Assembly (NCBI GenBank): GCA_903929135.1
Contig: CAIYTH010000050.1
Coordinates: forward strand, 1-64,000
Length of the DNA: 64,000 nt
From: an uncultured Chlorobiales bacterium
GTDB lineage: Bacteria > Bacteroidota > Chlorobiia > Chlorobiales > Chlorobiaceae
Direction: 5' to 3'
Position 1 is the stretch's first letter, and every line of letters starts with the position of its first letter. The translations under genes and the position numbers were made by a program. The notes below the pieces were generated by a model. The model did not search any database. It was not told the DNA's origin and worked only from the letters and a program-made list of their open reading frames with translations. Positions 1 through 10,016 of the stretch are shown in pieces.

Positions 1-2307
1 GCCTGACATGAACAGCACACTGAGTTCCGGGCGCTCAAGTCTGAGGTTCTTCGAAAGATCGGCTCCGTTCATTCCCGGCAGTATGACGTCGGTAAGAAGC
101 AGATCGATCGTTCCGGCATGCTCGCCGGCAATCAGGATGGCTTTCTCAGCAGAACTGGCCGACAGAACGCTACAGGAGTTCTTTTCGAGGACGGTCTGCA
201 TCAACTTGAGAATATCCGGTTCATCTTCGACAAGCAGTATCGTCAGTGCCGGCTTCCCATTGCCGTCGTCCGATCTCGAAGAGGCCGCAGCGTTTTCATG
301 ATCCGAGAGTAACGGCAGATAGATATTGAAGGTCGCTCCTTTTCCCTCCTCGGAAAGACACTCGATCGCGCACTGATTCTGCTTGACGATGCCGTAAACG
401 GTCGAAAGGCCCAGACCGGTTCCCGGCCCTCTCTTCTTCGTGGTGAAAAACGGTTCGAAAATATGCGGCAGATGCTCCTTGCTCAGGCCGGCGCCGGTAT
501 CGGAGATGCTCAACCTGGCATATGATCCGGGCATAGAACATGGATGGCCGCTGAGGATCTCATTCTGGTTCACATCGACCTTGCTGGTGGTGACGATGAT
601 ATTCCCTTTCCCGGAGATTGCTTCGCGAGCGTTGAGACAGACAGGCAAGAGAATCTGGTTCAGCTGTGCAGGATCAAGGTTTGTTTCGAGCCTCCCGCCG
701 CAAGGCTTCCATGATAGGGAGATGTTTTCGCCGACAACCTGTTCAAGCACGGCAAAAAGATTTCCGACCTCCGAGTTGAGATCGATCCTTACCGGCTGGA
801 CGACCTGCTTGCGTGCAACGGCAAGGAGTTGACGCGTAAGTTCCGCTGAACGGGAAGCAGCCTTATGGATGGTCTCCATCTCCATGGAAAACTGAGAGGA
901 GTTGCCAGGATCGACGAGGTGGAGTTCTGTCTGGCCGAGTATGACAGACAGCATATTGTTCAGATCATGAGCGACGCCGCCCGCAAGCCGTCCGAGCATC
1001 TCCATTTTTTGCGACTGGTTCATCTTATCCTGCACGCTCCTTTCCGACTGCTCGGCCTGTTTGCGGGCTATGGTCTCCCAGGCTTCGTCGGCAAGAGCCT
1101 CCAGCCACCTCGCATCATCCTGGTCATAATCGAAGGATTTGTTTCCGACTCCAAGTATCGCCACGATCTTCTTGCCCCTGATGACCGGAGCCAGCAGTTC
1201 CCTGTGTATAGGGGGATGTCCCTCCGGGACTCCTTTTCGATGCCCGGAGAAGTGAAGGCCGTTATCGATGATCGAACGGTGGTGACCGGAGGCTACCGGC
1301 CAGATCTGCAGCTCTCCTGACGGATACTCGCTTCTTTTCGGCTCGGTTCTGACGAAGGTGTATCCGGTTTCCATAAGCCAAGCCTCGAGCCGGACGGTAG
1401 AATCGTCCGAATGGAAAATATGGAACAGCCCGATGCTGCTATCGGTCATCTGCCCGGCTGTTCGGATCGTTTCCTCCAACAGCTCGCCTGCCGGCAGGTT
1501 TTCGGCCATGGAGACGATCCGGAGACGAAATGCCTGAAGAGCCTCCAGACGTCTGAGCTCCGTAATATCCGTACCTGTACCGATAATGAACGATCTGTCC
1601 TCGATGATGATCCGGGTGCCTTTCATCGAAAGCCAGATGTAGTCGGGACCCCCATGTTTCAGGATTCTTACGGACACCTGCTCTTCCGAACCGGAATTGA
1701 ATATGTTCTGCATCAGGGCCAGGGCAGCCGGACGGTCGTCAGGATGAATGGTTGACGTCGCATCTGCCAGGGCCATTTCGTTTTCAGGTCGTCCGACGAT
1801 CACGTCACGGACGAAGGCGTTCCAAGCCGCATATCTGCCGGAGTGATCGAGTACGAAAAAAGCTCCCGGAATGGATTCGATAATAGCCCGGTTGAAATTG
1901 AGGACCGCACCGTGATCGGGACATCTTCTCGCATCGTCCGTAAGCAACTGGGCCACCACTGTCAGATGAGAGAGCTCCCCCTGACGGCTGTCCGGATAAA
2001 TGGTGTGGCGGTAACGGATCCCGTTCTTTTCATCATCGAAAGAGAGCTGTCGCCTGGTCCTGATCGCCTCCTCGACCATCGCCTTTCGACTCCGGACCAG
2101 TACTGGAGTAAGATAATCGTAGATGTTCGTACCGATGCAATCTTCGGGAGCCACTCCCTGCCACTTTGCAAAGACGGAATTGCAGTCGATAATCCTGCCA
2201 TCCGGATCGAACACGAAAACCGCATCCGTCAGGGAGCTGAACAGTAAAGAGATGACACTGCCATCCCGAATAATGCTGTCCAGATGAGGGGGGGGATGAG
2301 GTTTCAT
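1..2307 (-). CDS. Hybrid sensor histidine kinase (PAS/GAF sensor region, HisKA, HATPase, C-terminal receiver), truncated by left window edge
   Basis: Reverse-strand translation from ATG at 2307 (MKPHPPPHLDSIIRDGSVISLLFSSLTDAVFVFDPDGRIIDCN...) is PAS-like. It continues to GGVAHDLNNMLSVILGQ (H-box), GTGLGLSTVYGIVKQ (G2 box) and LLVEDEPDILKL...LLLTDVILPGMNG (receiver Asp). Open to the window edge, so absent from the ORF track. Confidence 0.88.
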   Translation of the reverse strand, partial: MKPHPPPHLDSIIRDGSVISLLFSSLTDAVFVFDPDGRIIDCNSVFAKWQGVAPEDCIGTNIYDYLTPVLVRSRKAMVEEAIRTRRQLSFDDEKNGIRYRHTIYPDSRQGELSHLTVVAQLLTDDARRCPDHGAVLNFNRAIIESIPGAFFVLDHSGRYAAWNAFVRDVIVGRPENEMALADATSTIHPDDRPAALALMQNIFNSGSEEQVSVRILKHGGPDYIWLSMKGTRIIIEDRSFIIGTGTDITELRRLEALQAFRLRIVSMAENLPAGELLEETIRTAGQMTDSSIGLFHIFHSDDSTVRLEAWLMETGYTFVRTEPKRSEYPSGELQIWPVASGHHRSIIDNGLHFSGHRKGVPEGHPPIHRELLAPVIRGKKIVAILGVGNKSFDYDQDDARWLEALADEAWETIARKQAEQSERSVQDKMNQSQKMEMLGRLAGGVAHDLNNMLSVILGQTELHLVDPGNSSQFSMEMETIHKAASRSAELTRQLLAVARKQVVQPVRIDLNSEVGNLFAVLEQVVGENISLSWKPCGGRLETNLDPAQLNQILLPVCLNAREAISGKGNIIVTTSKVDVNQNEILSGHPCSMPGSYARLSISDTGAGLSKEHLPHIFEPFFTTKKRGPGTGLGLSTVYGIVKQNQCAIECLSEEGKGATFNIYLPLLSDHENAAASSRSDDGNGKPALTILLVEDEPDILKLMQTVLEKNSCSVLSASSAEKAILIAGEHAGTIDLLLTDVILPGMNGADLSKNLRLERPELSVLFMSG

Positions 2308-2549
2308 CGGAAAACGGGTTTGAAGTTCGAAAAAGGAAGCCTCGCGCAACGTCGACGCAGGCCTGCGAATAACTTCCCTATATCATTTCGTCATACATAC
2401 CAACATCAAAACCAACGCTTTGATTCCATTCTGGCTGAAAACCCGTAGTGAGCATATCCAAATCAGGTTCAATCGCGCGATGGAGGGCGAGGAGGTTCAT
2501 GAACGTGGCGCAGCCGGCTGGCGATCCACACATGGAAACAGGATGACAT

Positions 2550-3545
2550 TCAGCTCCCCGATTGAAAGATTCCGCTCATATTCTGATGAATCTGTTTCGA
2601 CAATTCGTCCATCATGCCGTATCGCCGAAGGTATACCATCTTTTTTTTGGATTTGATATCCTTGCTCTCCCGACGTTCCGATTTGACAGGAAGGCAGAAC
2701 CAGCCGTTTTCCTCAAGCTTGCCTCCGGCATCCTGCCATAAAGCATCGTAATCGAAACTGATTTGATGGGCAAACGGAATATGGATAAGATGTTTTTTCC
2801 TGAAAGGATGGGCCTGATTGCCCAAACCGAGTATGTGGGTGATTTTGATGTCCATCGCACTGATGATTTCCCTGGCGATAAAAATCATGAGAGCTGCCGG
2901 TCGGAGCCCATGCATGGCTTTGGTGATCGCCTTTATTTCATCCCTGTTGTCGGTTCCGGAACCCTGTATGCACCCGATATAACAGATGAAATCACCGGAA
3001 ACACTCCGTTCAAAAGAAAATGCCATCTTGATGATATCCCGGTCCTGGGAATTGTTCCTGAGCTTGACCATCAACTCCCCTTCCTTGCTTGTCGAATGGT
3101 GGTGACTGCAGAGGACGATGGCCAGATCGCCATATTTTCCGCAATCATACCTGGCAAGCACCGTCCCATGGGTGTTCAGAATGGTTTTGCAGAACACGGG
3201 GTAACGCTGCAGCAGATGATAGGTATCCCAGATCACTTTCTTTCTCTGTGCCAGGTTCCACTTCGTTGACAGATATACCCGCATCGGTTTGAAAGTGAGA
3301 ACCGGCATTTTTTCGAGGAAGGGATGCATCCAGTCAGTAGTTTCCAGCATTGAAAACCACTCCATTGTTTCATCCGCATGCATAAGGGATGTCAATGAAA
3401 AACGGATCCTGTTTTTCCAGCGAAGGTTCGGGCGTGTCTGGCTGTAGACGGTATCGGACAGCTTCCATGCTTTGTGGAAAGCCCTGATATGGTTGGTGGA
3501 CTTCATAAAACCGCCCTTAAGGAAAGCACCCGCTGAACGGGTCAT
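2550..3545 (-). CDS. VirK/YbjX-like (DUF535) family protein
   Basis: 331 aa ORF; general similarity to DUF535/VirK proteins (ISFDYDALWQDAGG...GWFCLPVK near the C-terminus, IGCIQGSG centrally). The start could be the internal Met (MKSTNHIRAF). Confidence 0.7.
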   Translation of the reverse strand: MTRSAGAFLKGGFMKSTNHIRAFHKAWKLSDTVYSQTRPNLRWKNRIRFSLTSLMHADETMEWFSMLETTDWMHPFLEKMPVLTFKPMRVYLSTKWNLAQRKKVIWDTYHLLQRYPVFCKTILNTHGTVLARYDCGKYGDLAIVLCSHHHSTSKEGELMVKLRNNSQDRDIIKMAFSFERSVSGDFICYIGCIQGSGTDNRDEIKAITKAMHGLRPAALMIFIAREIISAMDIKITHILGLGNQAHPFRKKHLIHIPFAHQISFDYDALWQDAGGKLEENGWFCLPVKSERRESKDIKSKKKMVYLRRYGMMDELSKQIHQNMSGIFQSGS

Positions 3546-3632
3546 ATTCTGACATATTGCACTGATAAAGACTCGAATGTTCGCTGAATCAACCTGTGTG
3601 GCTGGAATGGGGCAGCCTGAAATACCGAAAGA

Positions 3633-4340
3633 TCATGATTCAATCAGAGAACTGTTCAGAAATTCGATCACCGGGCAGACCGCACGGTATATCCTGCCCA
3701 GATTTTCGATGAAACCGGGGGCGGTAACTTCTCGGTCCTCGAAGAACCTCTGCGTATAATATCCCTTGAACTTCAGATATCCTATTGCCGGGTTCGAAGC
3801 TTCGTAGCCTTTCGGAGGTCGCTTGGTCTCCCCCGATGGACGGATACCATCCGGAAACTGCGCGAGCAGTTCTCTGGCGGTCACCGTCGAGAGCCACTCA
3901 TCGTAACGGGCATCTATTGCCCGCCTGGTCAGATCGAGCAGGTGTGGTTCGGGCATGTACAACCCCCCGCCAGCAAACGATCCACCCGGTTCAAGATGGA
4001 AGTAATATCCACCGTATGGCGCCTTCCTGCCCCCCTTGCTCACATAAGCGAAGAATCCTGTTTTGTAAGGCGTCTTGTCCGTTGAGAAACGGATGTCCCG
4101 ATAAATGCGCATAATGCAGGATTTCGGATCAGGACGGGCATCGGCGATCACGGGATCGAACGATGAAATCACTTCGACCATCTGGACAACTGCATCGAAA
4201 AAATCGCCGTATGCGGCATCGTAATCCTTTCGGTGCGACTGGAACCACTCCCGCGTGTTGTTCGCCTTGAGGCCCTGGAGAAAATCGAGCGTCTTGTCGG
4301 TGATCATGAACGTAGCTCCCTCATGATGAATAAAATCCAA
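3633..4340 (-). CDS. DUF2461 (TIGR02453-like) family protein
   Basis: LDFLQGLKANNTREWFQSHRKDYDAA...RIYRDIRFSTDKTPYKTGFFAYVSKGGRKAPYGGYYFHLEPGGSFAGGGLYMPEP is a characteristic DUF2461 signature. The start may be the internal Met MITDKTLDF. Confidence 0.85.
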   Translation of the reverse strand: MDFIHHEGATFMITDKTLDFLQGLKANNTREWFQSHRKDYDAAYGDFFDAVVQMVEVISSFDPVIADARPDPKSCIMRIYRDIRFSTDKTPYKTGFFAYVSKGGRKAPYGGYYFHLEPGGSFAGGGLYMPEPHLLDLTRRAIDARYDEWLSTVTARELLAQFPDGIRPSGETKRPPKGYEASNPAIGYLKFKGYYTQRFFEDREVTAPGFIENLGRIYRAVCPVIEFLNSSLIES

Positions 4341-4426
4341 TGGCGGTTAACAATCGTGAACGCGCTGGTTGCGACACAACGATTCATTTCTGCCGATGAA
4401 TGCTTTGCTAGAAGGGAGAACCCCTG

Positions 4427-4720
4427 CTATCCGGAAATATGGCGTCGGGTTATCAGAATGAGAACAGCGCCTGCGATATCGAGGACCATTCCTGCCTCTT
4501 TCGGAAGGATGACCTGGCTCAGCGGGTTGTAGATGATCGCAAACAGCGCATAAACGAGAGCAAGGAGCAACGTGGGGCTGCCCGGGCTCAGATTCCTGTA
4601 TGCACCCCAACCGAAGGTACCGAACACGACCACATTCAGGAAAGTGTAATATACATCCGGAAGAGGAAAAAGGGCAATGATCATCATCGCCGCTGTTACG
4701 TAAACGATATGAACCGGCAT
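4427..4720 (-). CDS. Small hydrophobic membrane protein (DUF6804-like)
   Basis: 97 aa with several hydrophobic segments (AAMMIIALFPLPDVYYTFLNVVVFGTFGWGAYR...); fits the gap between neighbouring genes on the same strand. Confidence 0.6.
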   Translation of the reverse strand: MPVHIVYVTAAMMIIALFPLPDVYYTFLNVVVFGTFGWGAYRNLSPGSPTLLLALVYALFAIIYNPLSQVILPKEAGMVLDIAGAVLILITRRHISG

Positions 4721-4733
4721 AATCTCCTGTTAT

Positions 4734-5774
4734 TTAGAAAAGAGAGTGCTCACCGAGTTCCTGACCAGCCAGCCCCTCGTTCAAAACCCGTCGGTAGAAA
4801 TCACGCAACGTATCCGAACCATATGACGGCGTGGCATCGGCATCGTACTTTCCGGTTTCAGGGTTCAGCAACAGCATGGATTCCGAACTGTAGTACTTTC
4901 CTATGCGGGCCAACTCCGCCTTGTCCTCGAAGGATGGAAAGAGCCGGGAAAGCAGGACCAGGATCGGAATGATGACATCGAAAATCTGAATCGGTATTCT
5001 TTGCAGCTTCGGCTCTCGACCCAGCAGCTCAAAAAGCATTCTGGCTTGCTCCAGATTTGTGATGGCCTTGCCCGGACCGCCGACAGGCAGTATCTTGTTC
5101 TGCTTATCCGGATCTTCCAGACAGTCGACGATGAATCGAGCCAGATCCGCCTCACTGATCGGCTTGCATGCCGTCAACTCTCCATTGCCGAACATCTTGT
5201 AAGGCTTTCCGTTCTTCACGGCCTCGACCTGTCCGGCAATCGACTTGAAAAAAGCCGTCGGACGAACGATGGAGTAGCTTACCCCTGATTCAGCCAACTC
5301 CTTCTCGAACTTCAGCTTCGCCCTCTGGAACTCGAGCATCGGCTTCTGGACACAGATGGCAGACAGAAGAACAAACTTGCTGATACCTGCCTCCATGCCT
5401 GCATCCAGGGCATTCCTCGACGCCTGGTAATCGATATTCCATGAATCTTTCACTCCTCCGCTGCGAGAGGTCAGGCATGAGACGACCGCATCGAAGCGCT
5501 CCCCCCTCAAACCTTCTCCCCGGAGCGAATCCGGGTTGCAAACGTCGCCAAAGCGTACTTCCGAGCCTTTCAGCTCCTGACGGGTCTGCTCCTCTGCTGT
5601 AGAGGCATTAACCCCGGATCGACTTCGGGCAAAGCTGACGACGTGGTACCCCCTGGCGACCAGTTCACGAACGACGTACTTGCCGATATACCCCGTTGCC
5701 CCGACGACGAACACTCGCCTGGAGTATTGCGAATCAGAAACGGGAGGATGGGCCTGAATCGAAGAGATACTCAA
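4734..5774 (-). CDS. bciA: Divinyl (proto)chlorophyllide 8-vinyl reductase, BciA type (atypical SDR)
   Basis: VFVVGATGYIGKYVVRELVARGYHVVSFARSRSG; SCLTSRSGGVKDSWNIDYQASRNALDAG; SYSIVRPTAFFKSIAGQVEAVKNGKPYKMFGNGELTACKPISEADLARFI resembles plant/GSB DVR (BciA). Confidence 0.85.
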   Translation of the reverse strand: MSISSIQAHPPVSDSQYSRRVFVVGATGYIGKYVVRELVARGYHVVSFARSRSGVNASTAEEQTRQELKGSEVRFGDVCNPDSLRGEGLRGERFDAVVSCLTSRSGGVKDSWNIDYQASRNALDAGMEAGISKFVLLSAICVQKPMLEFQRAKLKFEKELAESGVSYSIVRPTAFFKSIAGQVEAVKNGKPYKMFGNGELTACKPISEADLARFIVDCLEDPDKQNKILPVGGPGKAITNLEQARMLFELLGREPKLQRIPIQIFDVIIPILVLLSRLFPSFEDKAELARIGKYYSSESMLLLNPETGKYDADATPSYGSDTLRDFYRRVLNEGLAGQELGEHSLF

Positions 5775-5969
5775 GTTTCATGAGATTTTAGGTATTGTCA
5801 AATGAAGACAGAGTTCCATTATAGAGAACGCAGAAGCTGAAGTCCGGGAAACATGAACCATAGTCGCCGTCAGCATATTTATTTCCGTGCCTGATACTTT
5901 GTTCTGTAGAGTTCTTTGTTCGCAATCGAACAAGAAAAATGAAACTGGCGGTTTCATCAAAAATGGGGT

Positions 5970-6797
5970 CTACAGCGGCCGGTTGATCAACGCCGGGGTA
6001 TGCTGTACGGTACGCGCATAGCGGACAGCCGGCAAGCCGAAACTCATGGCATAACCGAACTGATGCTCTTCGGGAATGCCGAGCCTTGTCTTGAAATCAG
6101 GCAACAGTTCGTCGATGGCCCATTTAACCAATCCGTTCCATAACGTGCCTATGCCGTTCGCCTGTGCGAAAAGCTCGAAATAGGAAAGGGCGATCATGCA
6201 GTCCTCCTTCGGGCAGGCCACACCCTTCGGGGCTGAGGCGATCAGCAGGTGAGGGGCATTGCGGAAGATGAGATCGACCTGTGAACGCTCCCATACCCTG
6301 ACGAATCGTGAAAAGTAGGCCATGCTCTTCGGTATGGCATTCTCCTGCGACATGCGCAGCAGTTCCGCCATCACCTCGTCTCGCAGGCGAGCGACCTTCT
6401 CCCTGTCGTCGAGAACCGTGAACGTCACCTGGCGGGCATTCACGCCTGTCGGTGCGTGCCATGCCACGTCGAGGATATGCTGCATGAGCTCCGGGTCGAC
6501 ATTCTCTTCACGGTATCTCCGAACCGAGCGACGACCCTTGATGAGTGTTTCGAGTTCAACCGGGTCGGGGTATTTTCCCTCGACCGGCATGCTGTCGGCC
6601 GGATCGTATCCCAGTATCGAAATCGCTCCCGTCGGACATACCGAAAGACAGTGTTCACATCTGATGCAGGAGGTCGCCTTTTCGGCAGGAATGGCCGGGA
6701 AGGCGTCTTCACCCACCCCGATGATCCGGGAGGGGCAATCGAAAACACACTCACCGCACCTTGTGCAGGCAGCCTTATGTACCTTGAACTGAAGCAT
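5970..6797 (-). CDS. Nitroreductase-family protein with N-terminal 2x[4Fe-4S] ferredoxin domain
   Basis: CTRCGECVFDCPSRII and CIRCEHCLSVCPTGAI followed by RRSVRRYREENVDPELMQHILDVAWHAPTGVNARQVTF (nitroreductase fold). Confidence 0.88.
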   Translation of the reverse strand: MLQFKVHKAACTRCGECVFDCPSRIIGVGEDAFPAIPAEKATSCIRCEHCLSVCPTGAISILGYDPADSMPVEGKYPDPVELETLIKGRRSVRRYREENVDPELMQHILDVAWHAPTGVNARQVTFTVLDDREKVARLRDEVMAELLRMSQENAIPKSMAYFSRFVRVWERSQVDLIFRNAPHLLIASAPKGVACPKEDCMIALSYFELFAQANGIGTLWNGLVKWAIDELLPDFKTRLGIPEEHQFGYAMSFGLPAVRYARTVQHTPALINRPL

Positions 6798-6845
6798 CTT
6801 TATGTATGGATATATCTTGTTTGTTTCCCTGAACCGTTTAATGAA

Positions 6846-8124
6846 TCATGGTTGGGAAGATAGTTGATTTTCCCGGATATCCGCGACACCCCTTCTCTCC
6901 GGAAACAGGTTCACTGGAAGTTTTCCATGCCAGCAACGAAGAGGATCTGTCTCGATCATGATCGCGCAGTAATTGCACATGATGCAGCGTGAACCCTGCT
7001 GTCGACCTTCCTGAAGTTTGCGCAGGATATCCGGTTCGATGATGAACGGCCTGGACATCGACACGAAATCCGCAGCTCCGCTCCCGATTGCGCTGCCGAC
7101 ATCGGTCAGCGTATGTATGCCGCCGACAGCGATAACCGGTATGGAAACCTGCTTCCTGATCGCCCGGGCGGCCTCGACATTGTAGTTACGATAGGGTTTC
7201 GGACTTGACGGCGCCAGGACAGGAAGCAACCCGGCAAGCAGTTGTTTCACCGCAGCCGGCATCTTCATCACCCTGAAATTCGCAGCGAGGAGTGCTTCGA
7301 CCGGCAATTCCGGCCCCCTCATGATCGACAGCCCCTCCGCGACAGTACCGGACGACACCTCTATGGCTGAACATCCCGACTCCTCAAGCAGACGTGCGAC
7401 CTCGAGCGCCTCGCCCAGGCGCATGCCGCGACGCATCCCGTCATAGGCGTTGATCTTGGCGAGCACCGGGAAAATCACCATGTGCCAGCCGTATCCGGCG
7501 AACGATTTCCGAGACTATGCGGAACCGGTTCTCAAGAGCGCCACCCCAGCGGTCGCGTCGCCGGTTGGTGTGGCCTGAAAGGAACTGGGCAAGCAAGTAA
7601 CCATGGGCAAGATGGAGCTGGAGACCATCGAATCCGGCTTTAACCGAACGACCCGCTGCTTCAACGAAAGCTGCAATAATGCCTTCGATTTCCAGCTCGG
7701 AAAGCTGATGCGGCACCTCCTCGTTGAAAATCCGGTCTTTTCTCGGCGAAGGGGCTACGGGAAGACAACCGGTCACTGCAGATCTTGTCTGTCGGCCGCA
7801 ATGAGCAAGCTGTATGATGATCGGCGTATCCTGACGATGGATTGAATCAGTGAGCTTGCGATAGGCAGCAATCAGGGCATCATCATGCATCATCAGCATG
7901 TTCGCAAGGCTGCTCCTCCCCTCCTGACTTACCCCGGCATAACCGGTAATGATGGCACCGGCCCCCCCTTTCGCCAGTTTCGAATACAGATTTTCAAGAG
8001 CCTCGGCTGGAGCTCCGGATGGATCCGCCAGGCCCTCATGCGTCCCCGAACGAATCACACGGTTGCGAAGTACGATGCCGTCAATGTGCGCCGGTTCAAA
8101 AACGACCCGGGTTGTCACGTTCAT
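6846..8124 (-). pseudogene. NADH:flavin oxidoreductase / Old Yellow Enzyme family, split by an apparent single-nucleotide frameshift near 7465-7471
   Basis: ORF 7441..8124 (227 aa) holds the OYE N-terminal half (QLAHCGRQT, GFDGLQLHLAHGYLLAQFLSGHTNRRRDRWGGALENRFRI). ORF 6846..7481 (211 aa) continues with FPVLAKINAYDG...PVIAVGGI...FVSMSRPFIIEPDI. The frames meet at GDFP/VLAKIN. Confidence 0.8.
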
Positions 8125-8669
8125 TTACCACTCCTGTCAAGAACAACTTTACTGTGCACATCGCTGGTCAGCGACTCGATGTGCACGCTCATTTCCTTGA
8201 CCAGTTCGGTAAGCTTTGTATTCTGTTCGAGCAGCGCCAGGAGTTGCCCGGACTGTTTCGCCGCGAGAACTTCCCGCTCTTCGCTGGCCTTCGCAAGCGC
8301 CTCCCGGTGCTGAGCATCGGCATCGGCGTGTGCCTTGTCCCGGTCAGCCTGGCGAGTCTGCGCGAGCAGGATCAACGGGGCGGCATAAGCGGCCTGAAGG
8401 CTGAACGCCAGGTTAAGCAGGATGAATGGATAGACATCGAACCGGGTCACCCCCGTGACATTCAGGCCTATCCAGAGCATGACCAGAAGGGTCTGTGAGA
8501 TCAGGAACACCGGGGTTCCGAAAAAACGTGCGAACGCTTCGGCTTTCAGGGCAAACCAGTCATTTCCGAAAACCGGCCCAAGATGCTGATGCGGTGCATG
8601 GAATCGGTAGTAATTGCCGGGAACTTCAGGTGGGCTCTGAGTTCCGGAGTGCGATGCATGAGTATTCAT
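8121..8669 (-). CDS. DUF1003 domain membrane protein
   Basis: GTPVFLISQTLLVMLWIGLNVTGVTRFDVYPFILLNLAFSLQAAYAAPLILLAQTRQADRDK is a DUF1003 signature with a C-terminal coiled coil. Confidence 0.85.
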   Translation of the reverse strand: MNTHASHSGTQSPPEVPGNYYRFHAPHQHLGPVFGNDWFALKAEAFARFFGTPVFLISQTLLVMLWIGLNVTGVTRFDVYPFILLNLAFSLQAAYAAPLILLAQTRQADRDKAHADADAQHREALAKASEEREVLAAKQSGQLLALLEQNTKLTELVKEMSVHIESLTSDVHSKVVLDRSGK

Positions 8670-8815
8670 AAATGCTCCTTGGCAAACGATGATTGAGAAA
8701 TGAGAGGCGGGAAAGCCGTCCTGGAGGCAATGCCTGAAAACGGACGTCCTGAAGGATTCGGAGCCGTAAGACCATTCCGTTCAAGCTTCAAGGGCAGCTC
8801 GTTCTTTACGGAAAG

Positions 8816-10009
8816 TCAGGATCCGGCGCCGACCTCGTCGCAAATCACCTTGACCCTGGACGACGCCGCTATTGCCCTGAGCTTTACGGCATCGACATCG
8901 CTGCCCGGCTCGTCGGACACCAGCGCCACCGCCATGCGCCGGTAGGGACGGGTAACCGGTTTGCCGAAAATACGGATATCGGTGCCAGGCTCTCCAAGAG
9001 CCCCCTCCAGACCGGTGAAGCCTGGAGAGCTCCCCGCCCTGTCAGCCAGAATGACTGCGCTGGCGCCGACGCGCAAGAGTTCTATGCCGGGAATCGGCAG
9101 GCCGAGTACCGCACGGGCATGCAGCTCGAACTCCGAAAGGTTCTGCGTGCCGGAAAGTGTGACCATGCCGGTATCGTGCGGTCTTGGGGAGAGCTCTGAA
9201 AAATAGAGCCCGTCATCTGCCAGAAAAAATTCCACGCCCCATATTCCCGCCCCGGTAAGCGAACGGGTGACCTTTTCGGCAATCTCCTGCGCCTCAATGA
9301 GATGCCGTGAGCCGATCAGGCATGGTTGCCAGCTCTCCTGATAATCTCCCCGTTCCTGACGGTGGCCGATCGGCGGGCAGAACAGGGTCGGACCATTTTG
9401 CTGAGTCACCGTCAGCAGGGTAATCTCGGTATGGAAGGGGACGAACGATTCAACGATCACTTCGACGCTGTCGCCGCGCTTGCCGCTTTGCGAATAGCTC
9501 CAGGCCTTTTCGATATCCGCCGTACTCCTGACCGTCGACTGCCCCTTTCCCGAGGAACTCATCAAGGGCTTTACAACGCATGGCAGACCCACCTCTGCTG
9601 CTGCACGTTCCAGTTCTTCACGAGAAGATGCATAGCAGTACTTCGCCGTCCTGAGACCAAGTTCTCTCGACGCCAGGTCACGGATGGCTTTCCGGTTCAT
9701 GGTGAAATTGGCTGCACGTGCTGAAGGAACGACCTGGATGCCCTGCTTCTCGTAGTCGTAGAAGCGTTCCGTACGGATAGCCTCGATCTCGGGCACGATA
9801 ATGTCTGGCCGATGCCTCGCCACAATGGCGTCGAGAGCATCGCCGTCGAGCATATCGATCACCTCGCGTTCGTCGGCTACCTGCTGGGCCGGAGCGTCGT
9901 TATAGCTGTCGACAGCGATCACGTGCTGCCCAAGGCGCTTTGCGGCAATGACAAACTCCTTTCCGAGTTCACCGCTGCCAAGCAGCATGATTTTCTTCGG
10001 CATGGTCAC
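8816..10009 (-). CDS. purT: Formate-dependent phosphoribosylglycinamide formyltransferase PurT
   Basis: [42 protein letters not shown]...[54 protein letters not shown]-grasp. Confidence 0.95.
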   Translation of the reverse strand: MTMPKKIMLLGSGELGKEFVIAAKRLGQHVIAVDSYNDAPAQQVADEREVIDMLDGDALDAIVARHRPDIIVPEIEAIRTERFYDYEKQGIQVVPSARAANFTMNRKAIRDLASRELGLRTAKYCYASSREELERAAAEVGLPCVVKPLMSSSGKGQSTVRSTADIEKAWSYSQSGKRGDSVEVIVESFVPFHTEITLLTVTQQNGPTLFCPPIGHRQERGDYQESWQPCLIGSRHLIEAQEIAEKVTRSLTGAGIWGVEFFLADDGLYFSELSPRPHDTGMVTLSGTQNLSEFELHARAVLGLPIPGIELLRVGASAVILADRAGSSPGFTGLEGALGEPGTDIRIFGKPVTRPYRRMAVALVSDEPGSDVDAVKLRAIAASSRVKVICDEVGAGS

Positions 10010-10016
10010 GAATGGC

